From Bacteroidales bacterium (GTDB lineage Bacteria; Bacteroidota; Bacteroidia; Bacteroidales; UBA932), in assembly GCA_015060325.1 (NCBI GenBank), contig SUYQ01000014.1:1-61275 (forward strand): 61,275 nt of DNA. Direction: 5' to 3'. Positions 1 through 7,409 of the stretch are shown one piece after another (the first letter of the stretch is position 1; every line of letters starts with the position of its first letter). The notes under the pieces are model-generated. The model searched no databases and was not told the origin of the DNA. It was given only the letters and a program-made list of their open reading frames with translations. A program made the position numbers and the translations under genes.

Positions 1-75
1 GCAGGAAACGTTGGGAGGGTCCGGAGTGAGCGGAGCGAACGGAGTCCTCCGCAATCACTATCATCCTCCCGGTTA

Positions 76-121
76 AATAAAAAAAAAGAGTGACTAATCA
101 GTCATAAGACTTTTTAGTCAC
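76..121 (-). terminator. Rho-independent terminator of tnaA
   Basis: GTGACTAA at 90-97 pairs with TTAGTCAC at 114-121. In the minus-strand direction the stem is followed by the complement of an A-rich run (76-88), that is a T-tract. It lies about 55 bases past the tnaA stop codon. Confidence 0.75.
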
Positions 122-175
122 CCACTTGTGCTTATGGAATTGCGGCAGCCAGACGGCCACGCAACTGAATTCTGA

Positions 176-1549
176 TCAGAGTCTCTCGAGCTTCACTGTG
201 AAGTGGCGCATGAGCTCTGTCTCCCATACGATCTTCACACCGCGCTTGATCTCGTTTCTGCGGTCGTATACGTTCTTGAGGGCTGCTGCGATCACGTCCA
301 TGTGGTTGTTTGTGTAGACACGGCGTGCGATGCAGAGGCGGAGGAGGTCGAGACCTCCGAAGCGGTTCTCACGAGTCACAGGATCACGGTCAGCGAGGAT
401 GTATCCGATCTCGCAGCCACGTACGCCGGCCTCGATGTAGAGCTCGATGGCGAGTGTCTGTGCAGGAAACTCTTCCTTAGGAACGTTTGTGAGGACTCTG
501 TCTGCATCAACGAAGATAGCGTGACCGCCTACAGGACGCTGGTATGGGATGCCATACTCGTCGAGCTTGGCTGCAAGGTACTGCACCTGGCGGATACGTG
601 TCTCGATGGTCTCGAGCTCAGTGTTCTCGTCAAGACCTACTGCAAGAGCTGCCATGTCACGGCCGTTCATACCACCATAGGTAAGGAATCCCTCGAACGG
701 GATACAGAACTTCTTTGCTCCCTCGTACCAGTCCTCATGACGTGTAGCGATGAAACCACCCATGTTCACCAAACCGTCCTTCTTTGATGACATTGTCATA
801 CCGTCTGCATATGAGAACATCTCCTTGCAGATCTCCTTGATGCTCTTGTCAGCATAGCCTTCCTCACGGGTGCGGATGAAATATGCATTCTCGACGAAGC
901 GTGCAGAGTCGAAGACCACGCGCTTGCCATACTTGTCTGCGATTGCGCGGACCTCGCGAAGATTCTGCATTGATACAGGCTGTCCTCCGGCTGTGTTGTT
1001 TGTGATTGTAACGATGATGAAAGGAACGAGTTCAGCCTGCTCAGCAAGCACCTTCTCAAGCTTCTTAGGGTCAACGTTACCCTTGAACGGAACCTCAAGC
1101 TGAGTGTCCTTTGCCTCGTCGACTGTGCAGTCTACCGCGAATGCCTTGCGGCTCTCGATATGACCCTTTGTAGTGTCGAAGTGTGAGTTGCCCGGAACGA
1201 TGGCACCAGCCTTCACGAGGTGGCTGAAAAGCACGTTCTCTGCAGCACGGCCCTGGTGAGTAGGAATTACATACTCAAAGCCTGTGATCTTGGTGATAGT
1301 GTCCTTAAGCTGGAAGAATGATGCAGAGCCTGCGTAGCTCTCGTCACCCATCATCATTGCTGCCCACTGACGGTCGCTCATTGCGCCTGTACCTGAGTCA
1401 GTAAGACAGTCGATGTAAACCTGGTCTGACTTAAGCTGGAAAAGGTTGTAGTCAGCTTCCTTGATCCACTGTTCGCGCTCCTCGCGTGTGCTCTTGCGAA
1501 GAGGCTCTACCATCTTGATCTTCCAAGATTCTGCAAAAGGTAATTCCAT
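176..1549 (-). CDS. tnaA: Tryptophanase (tryptophan indole-lyase)
   Basis: Cytoplasmic PLP enzyme that splits L-tryptophan into indole, pyruvate and ammonia. 457 residues, normal for the beta-eliminating lyase family. The PLP lysine is K257 in SSKKDG; DSARF (D214, R217) is the cofactor-binding aspartate/arginine motif; THQGRAAE near 97-104 and NNTAGGQPVS near 184-193 are family signatures. The closest alternative is tyrosine phenol-lyase, which has Arg at the position occupied here by Ile381 (VRGCEIG); Ile is the tryptophanase state. ATG start at 1549. It stands alone: no tnaC leader peptide or tryptophan permease gene is adjacent. It would make this organism an indole producer. Confidence 0.93.
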   Translation of the reverse strand: MELPFAESWKIKMVEPLRKSTREEREQWIKEADYNLFQLKSDQVYIDCLTDSGTGAMSDRQWAAMMMGDESYAGSASFFQLKDTITKITGFEYVIPTHQGRAAENVLFSHLVKAGAIVPGNSHFDTTKGHIESRKAFAVDCTVDEAKDTQLEVPFKGNVDPKKLEKVLAEQAELVPFIIVTITNNTAGGQPVSMQNLREVRAIADKYGKRVVFDSARFVENAYFIRTREEGYADKSIKEICKEMFSYADGMTMSSKKDGLVNMGGFIATRHEDWYEGAKKFCIPFEGFLTYGGMNGRDMAALAVGLDENTELETIETRIRQVQYLAAKLDEYGIPYQRPVGGHAIFVDADRVLTNVPKEEFPAQTLAIELYIEAGVRGCEIGYILADRDPVTRENRFGGLDLLRLCIARRVYTNNHMDVIAAALKNVYDRRNEIKRGVKIVWETELMRHFTVKLERL

Positions 1550-1641
1550 GATTATTAGTATTTTAAGAGTTACTTATTATAGTTTTATCAAATTTGCGGG
1601 ATAAAGGTAACAATTTTAAATTGAAAAACGCCCTTTCAACG

Positions 1642-2754
1642 TCATAAAGATAGTTCTACAGTAGGATGGGCATCCTTGCCGCAGAACATGTTCAACACTT
1701 TGAAAACAGACGTTCCCTCCAGACGGATCGTAGAAAAAGGATCAAGGTGGATAGGATTTGCTCCGTCAGACTGCAGGACGTAAGGCACTGCTGTTTCATT
1801 TGTAAGCATATACGCATTGCCTGATACTTTTCTGACGATTACTGAAGCCTTGAAGAAATCTTGCAGGAGCTGCTCGCTTCCGCAAAGAGTATTGAATCCG
1901 AATGCAAGAGTACGCCCGGCTTCCAATGCCTCACGGATACCATTTTCTGACCTTTCTGTAGCGAAGATTAGTGTCATCGGACGCATGTATTCCTTCTGGT
2001 TGAAATCTATTGTCGAGCTCTCATGAACGTCTGTATTTGCTGAAATGAACAGATTGCGCTCACGGACCCTGTCTATTATTCCAGGATAGAACTCATTGTA
2101 ATTCATGACCTCGACCCCATCGATCAGGCCTTCATCATAAGCAACCTTCTCAACTTCAGTATAATCTATATTCTTCCTCACCCACCCTGGATGATTGTGC
2201 ATGATCAAAGCTCCTTGCTTCCGTGCATTCCTCATGGCCTGGATGGGATCCTTGTCGTAGACCTTATTGTTATTGGTTGTAAAAAGGGCATTGAAATGGC
2301 CGACAGTCCTGCCATCACGTGTGATCTCAGTGCCAGGGATTATAAAGATGTCCCATTCCTCGGCTGCGTCCTGGGCCAATTCAACTGAAGTATTGAGATC
2401 AGGATTCTTCTTATCCCTCGAACTGACATAATCAGACATGGTCTTTTCAAAAGGCCTGTACTCGATGTGGTCGGTAATGGCAATGATATCCAACCCTTCG
2501 ATCCATGCCTCCTTTACACGGAACTGAGGGGTGACACTACCGTCAGAGAATACGGTATGAGCATGAAGATCAGCCTTATAAACATTATAACCGTTCACCT
2601 GACGAGGAATAATGATTTCCTTGCGTGAAGGTTCATGATAATCGCCGAAACGAAGCATTTCGGAATTCTTGGAGTCAACCTGATAATTCTGGGCATAGGC
2701 TGAAAAAGCCAAAGAAAGCAGGATGATTGATGGTAGTATTCTTTTCATATTCAT
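1642..2754 (-). CDS. Exported PHP-domain phosphodiesterase
   Basis: Predicted periplasmic metal-dependent phosphoesterase. A signal peptide covers about residues 1-22 (ends AYAQ). The PHP domain starts with DLHAHTVFSDG (H64, H66 metal ligands) and continues with AITDH (D95, H96); more candidate ligands are in GTEITRD and MHNHPG. This arrangement resembles the CehA/McbA and Sb-PDE type phosphodiesterases often found in Bacteroidota; the substrate is unknown. Two in-frame ATGs (2754 and 2748) fit the signal peptide equally well. The upstream region is a repeat array and shows no clear promoter. Family call is firm; the exact reaction is inference. Confidence 0.8.
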   Translation of the reverse strand: MNMKRILPSIILLSLAFSAYAQNYQVDSKNSEMLRFGDYHEPSRKEIIIPRQVNGYNVYKADLHAHTVFSDGSVTPQFRVKEAWIEGLDIIAITDHIEYRPFEKTMSDYVSSRDKKNPDLNTSVELAQDAAEEWDIFIIPGTEITRDGRTVGHFNALFTTNNNKVYDKDPIQAMRNARKQGALIMHNHPGWVRKNIDYTEVEKVAYDEGLIDGVEVMNYNEFYPGIIDRVRERNLFISANTDVHESSTIDFNQKEYMRPMTLIFATERSENGIREALEAGRTLAFGFNTLCGSEQLLQDFFKASVIVRKVSGNAYMLTNETAVPYVLQSDGANPIHLDPFSTIRLEGTSVFKVLNMFCGKDAHPTVELSL

Positions 2755-2761
2755 ATGGTTT

Positions 2762-3000
2762 AGATCTCTCGACTCGCTCCGCTCGCTCGAGATGACAGCG
2801 GGGAGCTCCGATTGCTCGAGATGACAAGGAAGGGCTCCGCTCGCTCGGGATGACAGGAGGTGGATCCGCTCGCTCGAGAGGACAGCGGGGAGCTCCGATT
2901 GCTCGAGATGACAAGGAAGGGCTCCGCTCGCTCGGGATGACAGGAGGTGGATCCGCTCACTCGAGATGACAGTGGGGCGCTCCGATTGCTCGAAATGACA
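2762..3000. repeat. Tandem array of dispersed GAGCGAAGCGAG-type repeats, 87-bp period
   Basis: Fills almost all of the 308-base gap between the PHP gene and mutS. The landmark GACAG(C/T)GGGG starts at 2794, 2881 and 2968, a strict 87-base period with nearly three copies. Each unit contains several CTCGAGATGACA / CTCGGGATGACA blocks, the same family as the repeats at 13.0, 14.0, 18.6, 36.0, 37.2 and 59.5 kb. No gene is visible inside; the short open frames encode repeat peptides only. Confidence 0.85.
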
Positions 3001-3062
3001 AAGCTATGGGGTTAATGCTGCGATAAAGGTCATCAGTCTGCGCATATGTGGTTATTTGTGTG

Positions 3063-5762
3063 TTACAATCCCATCTGTTCCTTCATGGACCTGAGAAGGT
3101 CGAAGGCCTGAAGCGGAGTCATGTTGTTGAGGTCTGCCTTGTCAAGTTCTTCCTTGAGGGACGAAAGCAAAGGGTCTTCCAGCTGGAAGAATGACAGCTG
3201 GAGGGAGCCGTCGCTCTCCACACGTCCCTCACGGATGTTATGAGGCTTGATCGTATTCTTCTTTTTGTCATTTCGACCGAGCACCCCATTGTCATTTCGA
3301 CCGAGCGCCCCATTGTCATTTCGACCGAGCGAAGCGAGTGGAGAAATCTCCTTCTCCAGCGCCGCCAGCGTCTTCTCCGCAGACTCCAGCACCTGCCTTG
3401 GCATTCCTGCCATACGGGCCACATGTAGACCGAAGCTGTGCGCCACCCCGCCTTCCTTGAGCTTGCGAAGGAAGATCACATTCTTTCCTACCTCCTTCAC
3501 GGCTATATGGAAGTTCTTGACGCGGTCATATATATCCTCCAGGTCATTCAGTTCATGATAGTGCGTAGCGAAAAGGGTCTTTGCACCGTCACCGTATTCA
3601 TGGATATATTCCACGATGGCACGGGCTATGGACATACCGTCATAGGTCGAAGTTCCTCGGCCGATCTCATCCAGAAGCACCAGCGAACGCGACGAGATGT
3701 TATGCAGGATCATTGATGTCTCCAACATCTCCACCATGAACGTGGATTCTCCACGGGAGATGTTGTCGGATGCACCTACGCGGGTGAATATCTTGTCGCA
3801 GTAGCCAAGCTCCGCGGAAGCCGCCGGCACATATGAACCCACCTGAGCCATCAGGACGATCAGCGCCGTCTGACGCAGGAGAGCCGACTTACCGGCCATG
3901 TTCGGACCTGTAAGGATGATTATCTGCTGCTTTTCATTGTCGAGATATATGTCATTCGGAACGAACTCTTCGCCGGCCTGCATCATGGTCTCGATGACAG
4001 GGTGACGGCCGTTGCGTATGTCGATGACCTTGCTGTCGTTCATCTTAGGACGGCAGTAATTGTTGGACAGCGCCAGGTCGGCAAATCCGCTGAGCACGTC
4101 CAGTCTTGCAAGGATGCGGCAGTTCTTCTGGATCATGGAAATGTTTGCCTGAATCCTGGCTACCAGCTCCGCATATATCTGAACCTCAAGGACATAGATG
4201 CGTTCCTCAGCTCCAAGGATCTTCTGCTCGTATTCCTTAAGCTCCTCGGTTATATAACGCTCCGCATTGACAAGGGTCTGCTTTCTGATCCAATCTTCCG
4301 GAACACTGTCCTTGTGGGCGTTGCGGACCTCGAGATAATATCCGAAGACATTGTTGAATCCTATCTTGAGCGATGATATTCCTGTGCGTTCGATCTCGCG
4401 TTGCTGCACCTCCAGCAGATAGTCCTTGCCGTGGCGTGCGATCTTGCGGAGCTCGTCAAGCTCGTCGTTGACTCCGCTTGCAATTACGTCGCCCTTTCCG
4501 AGCTGCGAAGCAGTCTCGGGATGCATTGTCTTTCCGAGATAGTCGAGAAGTTCAGCGCAGTCACCCATCTTCGAAAGCATCTCGTCGATGGCCCGCACTC
4601 CCCTTCCACCACAGAGCTGCATTATCGGCGCAGTCTGGCTCAGACCCCTGCGAAGCTGCATGACCTCGCGCGGCATTATCTTTCCGGCAGCCGCACGCGA
4701 AATGATACGCTCCAGGTCACCGATATCGCCTATCATGGTCTGCAGGCGCATCAGGTCATCCCTGTTGTCCACAAAATGTTGTACGACTTCATACCTGGAT
4801 TCCAGTTCCTGAAGGTCCATCACCGGCATCGCCAGCCAGCTGCGAAGCAGTCTGGCTCCCATCGGAGATGAGCATCTGTCCATGACCTCAACGAGGGAAG
4901 TACCCTCTTTGCCGGCGGTAGACGCAAAGATCTCAAGATTGCGGAAAGTGAAACGGTCCATCCAGACGAAAGAATTTTCGTCAATACGGGAGATGGAGCA
5001 TATGTTGCTCAGTTCCCTGTGCTGGGTCTGTTCGAGATAGATCAGAAGGGCTCCGGCAGAGGTTATGCCGAGAGGGAAGCTATCGATGGCAAATCCCTTG
5101 AGGGAGTCCACCTTAAGCTGCCTTTTAAGCTTTTCGACAGCGTTGTCATAGACGAAGGCCCATTCTTCGAGAGTGGAGATATAGTAGTGGTCACCGTATT
5201 TTTCCCTGGTACCTTTTTCGTATCCTCTTGGCACGAGGAGCTCCTTAGGAGCGAATGAACTGAGAAGGGTGCCGATGTAGTCCAGCGAACCTTCCGCCAC
5301 CTGGAATGCACCCGTGGAGACATCCAGAAATGCCGCTCCGCACTTGTCCTTGTAGAATGTCAGTCCCGCTATGTAGTTGTGCTCCTTCTGCTCGAGAAGC
5401 TGCTCGTTGAAGGCAACTCCAGGCGTCACAAGTTCCGTGACGCCGCGCTTTACGATATTCTTCGTAAGTTTCGGGTCCTCCAGCTGGTCGCAGACAGCCA
5501 CCTTGTAGCCTGCCCGTACCAGTCTCGGAAGATATGTCTCGAGGGAATGATGGGGGAATCCGGCCATCGGAATGGCCCCTGGAGTAGCGCTGGAGCGCTT
5601 TGTGAGGACGATACCCAGCACCTTGCTGGCCGTCAGGGCATCGTCACCATATGTTTCATAAAAATCACCGCACCTGAAAAGAAGCACTGCTTCAGGATAT
5701 TCTGCCTTGAAGGCAAAATACTGCTTCATCATTGGAGTCTCGGTCGGTTTCTTCTCTGCCAT
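3063..5762 (-). CDS. mutS: DNA mismatch repair ATPase MutS
   Basis: Recognises mismatches and small loops and recruits MutL. 899 residues. Mismatch-binding F34-x-E36 (GDFYE) near the N-terminus; connector, lever and clamp regions follow; Walker A GPNMAGKS at 619-626; Walker B LVLLDEIGRGTST at about 694-706; FATHYHEL at 731-738. Residues about 804-834, in the linker between the ATPase domain and the C-terminal dimerisation segment, are encoded by the dispersed repeat and read as ISPLASLGRND followed by two more eight-residue LGRND units. The frame stays open and the C-terminal segment is present, so the gene is probably functional. ATG at 5762; a TAAATTTG box (minus strand, 5792-5785) lies just upstream. 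Confidence 0.96.
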   Translation of the reverse strand: MAEKKPTETPMMKQYFAFKAEYPEAVLLFRCGDFYETYGDDALTASKVLGIVLTKRSSATPGAIPMAGFPHHSLETYLPRLVRAGYKVAVCDQLEDPKLTKNIVKRGVTELVTPGVAFNEQLLEQKEHNYIAGLTFYKDKCGAAFLDVSTGAFQVAEGSLDYIGTLLSSFAPKELLVPRGYEKGTREKYGDHYYISTLEEWAFVYDNAVEKLKRQLKVDSLKGFAIDSFPLGITSAGALLIYLEQTQHRELSNICSISRIDENSFVWMDRFTFRNLEIFASTAGKEGTSLVEVMDRCSSPMGARLLRSWLAMPVMDLQELESRYEVVQHFVDNRDDLMRLQTMIGDIGDLERIISRAAAGKIMPREVMQLRRGLSQTAPIMQLCGGRGVRAIDEMLSKMGDCAELLDYLGKTMHPETASQLGKGDVIASGVNDELDELRKIARHGKDYLLEVQQREIERTGISSLKIGFNNVFGYYLEVRNAHKDSVPEDWIRKQTLVNAERYITEELKEYEQKILGAEERIYVLEVQIYAELVARIQANISMIQKNCRILARLDVLSGFADLALSNNYCRPKMNDSKVIDIRNGRHPVIETMMQAGEEFVPNDIYLDNEKQQIIILTGPNMAGKSALLRQTALIVLMAQVGSYVPAASAELGYCDKIFTRVGASDNISRGESTFMVEMLETSMILHNISSRSLVLLDEIGRGTSTYDGMSIARAIVEYIHEYGDGAKTLFATHYHELNDLEDIYDRVKNFHIAVKEVGKNVIFLRKLKEGGVAHSFGLHVARMAGMPRQVLESAEKTLAALEKEISPLASLGRNDNGALGRNDNGVLGRNDKKKNTIKPHNIREGRVESDGSLQLSFFQLEDPLLSSLKEELDKADLNNMTPLQAFDLLRSMKEQMGL
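3267..3350. repeat. Dispersed repeat inside mutS (24-bp units)
   Basis: GTCATTTCGACCGAGC starts at 3267, 3291 and 3315, giving two 24-base units and one longer unit that ends in the typical GTGGAGAAATCTC. Because 24 is a multiple of three the mutS frame is preserved. The same block occurs between genes elsewhere, for example at 59763. Confidence 0.9.
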
Positions 5763-5828
5763 TTCCGTATCATTTATATCTAGGCAAATTTACTCATTTT
5801 TGTTGGAAGATAAAATAGGTGGAGCATA

Positions 5829-5916
5829 AGTCGCTGTCAACCAGCACCTTAATTACCCATCCGTGCTCCCCTTTGACGGCACGGAGGATATGGGAAGTTG
5901 CTGAGAATCAAAAGAT
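5829..5916. repeat. GTGCTCCCC palindromic element, copy 1
   Basis: TCCGTGC (5860-5866) pairs with GCACGGA (5879-5885) around CTCCCCTTTGAC, and the flanks carry AGTTGCTGAGAATCA-like sequence. Same family as copies at 10.2, 12.5 and 34.7 kb. This copy lies between the divergent mutS and glycosyltransferase genes, so a terminator role is not obvious here. Confidence 0.65.
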
Positions 5917-5950
5917 TAAGTGCCACTATAAAAATATAATGGTTTTTGCT

Positions 5951-5958
5951 TATCTTTG
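5951..5958 (+). promoter_or_regulatory. Candidate -7 box (TATCTTTG) of glycosyltransferase
   Basis: Exact match to the Bacteroidota TAnnTTTG -7 element, only 8-15 bases before the in-frame ATGs at 5960 and 5966. If used, the transcript would be nearly leaderless. No TTTG -33 box at the standard spacing. Confidence 0.35.
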
Positions 5959-5965
5959 CATGCTT

Positions 5966-7405
5966 ATGAAAAGGGTCCTGATCATATCGTATTACTGGCC
6001 GCCGACAGGTGGTTCGGGGGTGCAGCGCTGGGTGAAGTTCGCCAAGTATCTGCCAGCCGAAGGATGGCAGCCGGTGATCTATACGCCGGAGAATCCGGAG
6101 CAGCTGGCGGTCGACGCCTCGCTGGAGGCGGAGGTACCGGCAGAGGCGGAGGTGATCCGCAGGCGTATAGTGGAGCCGTACGGGATGTACAAGAAGGTGC
6201 TTCGCAGGTCCGGACACAGCAAGGAGGCTGTGGAGGTAAATCCTGTGAACGCCCAGAACAAGTCTGTGCTTCAGAAGATGGCGATGTGGGTGCGGGGCAA
6301 CCTTTTCCGTCCTGATCCGCGCTGCTGGTGGATAAGACCGTCGGTACGCTTTCTGAAGAAATATCTGAAGGAACACCCTGTGGACCTGATCGTCAGCACA
6401 GGCCCTCCGCAGTCAATGCATCTGATAGGCATGAGGCTCGCTGAGGAGACCGGACTGCCATGGATTGCAGATTTCCGTGATCCTTGGACCAAGATATTCT
6501 ACTTCAAGCATCTGTCCATGACAAGGCGCACTCAGAAATGGCATGAGAAGATGGAACGCCGGGTGCTCGACAAGGCGACACGCGTGGTGGCAGTGTCTCC
6601 ACTTGTACAGCAGGAGTTCCAGGCCATGACCAAGACTCCCGTGGAGCTCATCACGAACGGATTTGACGAGTGCGATTTCGCTGATGAAAAATGTAGGGAC
6701 GCTGATGGAGGGCCGGACAAGGACTTCGTTATCACCCACACCGGACTTTTTGCAGCAGACGGTAATCCTACAGTGCTCTGGGATGTGCTGGCAGAGAAAT
6801 GCGCCTTAGACCCTGACTTCAAGAAGGCATTGAAGATCAATCTCATAGGAAAGAACGACGAGCAGATCATAAAGGCTATTGACGAGGCCGGGCTGCATGA
6901 AAACCTCAACGACATGGGCTATCAGCCACACTCTGAGGCCGTAGCGCAGCAGCGCCAGGCCTCACTCCTGATACTTCCTCTGAGGAAGGAGCCGGAATAC
7001 AAGGCCGTACTGCCGGGCAAGCTGTTTGAATATCTGGCATCGTCACGCCCTATTCTCGGCATAGGACAGGCAGACGGAGCGATGTCGATGATAGTGAATT
7101 CGACAAAGACCGGTGTCGTCTTTGACTGGAATGACAAGGAGTCCATGTCAAGATATCTGGACGAGTGCTGGGAGAAGCACCAGAAAGGCGAACTGAGTGC
7201 CTCCGATGCTGACATTGCGCAGTTCACCCGTCGGAACCTGACCCGCCGCATGGCTCAGCTGTTTGAAGAGATTTCTCGACGTCCTTCGGACGCTCGAAAT
7301 GACAGTGACTGTCATCCTGAGCGCAGCGAAGGATCTTTAAATGACAGTCCTCATGCCCTCTGTCATCCTGAGCGTAGCGAAGGATCTTTAAACGATAAAG
7401 AATAA
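5966..7405 (+). CDS. Glycosyltransferase family 4/1-type
   Basis: Cytosolic GT-B fold glycosyltransferase, probably acting on a cell-surface glycan; donor and acceptor unknown. It begins MKRVLIISYYWPPTGGSGVQR, the usual N-terminus of this group, and has DFRDPW, then an ITNGFD and THTGLF linker region, and a C-terminal domain with PGKLFEYLASSRPILG (nucleotide-sugar site). ATG at 5966 is chosen because the longer frame from 5819 runs through a palindromic repeat; ATG at 5960 is also possible. The last ~42 residues (from about 7276) are encoded by dispersed repeats and read CHPERSEGSLND twice, so they are probably an acquired disordered tail. Four bases separate it from the YfhO gene: likely an operon. 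Confidence 0.85.
   Translation: MKRVLIISYYWPPTGGSGVQRWVKFAKYLPAEGWQPVIYTPENPEQLAVDASLEAEVPAEAEVIRRRIVEPYGMYKKVLRRSGHSKEAVEVNPVNAQNKSVLQKMAMWVRGNLFRPDPRCWWIRPSVRFLKKYLKEHPVDLIVSTGPPQSMHLIGMRLAEETGLPWIADFRDPWTKIFYFKHLSMTRRTQKWHEKMERRVLDKATRVVAVSPLVQQEFQAMTKTPVELITNGFDECDFADEKCRDADGGPDKDFVITHTGLFAADGNPTVLWDVLAEKCALDPDFKKALKINLIGKNDEQIIKAIDEAGLHENLNDMGYQPHSEAVAQQRQASLLILPLRKEPEYKAVLPGKLFEYLASSRPILGIGQADGAMSMIVNSTKTGVVFDWNDKESMSRYLDECWEKHQKGELSASDADIAQFTRRNLTRRMAQLFEEISRRPSDARNDSDCHPERSEGSLNDSPHALCHPERSEGSLNDKE
7276..7394. repeat. Dispersed repeats forming the glycosyltransferase 3' end
   Basis: GTCATCCTGAGCG(C/T)AGCGAAG followed by GATCTTTAAA occurs twice (about 7311 and 7361), preceded by TCTCGACGTCC...GCTCGAAATGACA of the other family. 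The stop codon of the glycosyltransferase lies immediately after the second copy. Confidence 0.85.
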
Positions 7406-7409
7406 ACAT

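Noticed and set aside
203..787. 194-codon plus-strand frame over the tryptophanase gene
   Set aside because: Antisense shadow of tnaA; no family features, while the opposite strand gives a full tryptophanase.
176..1549. Tyrosine phenol-lyase as alternative for the lyase
   Set aside because: Ile381 replaces the Arg that binds the phenol in tyrosine phenol-lyases.
3267..3350. CRISPR-like array in mutS (and at 2762-3000, 59523-59600)
   Set aside because: Units are directly contiguous with no unique spacers, and no cas genes exist nearby.
5819..5965. N-terminal extension of the glycosyltransferase frame
   Set aside because: The extra 49 codons read through a palindromic element and the promoter; the domain starts at MKRVLIISYYWPP.
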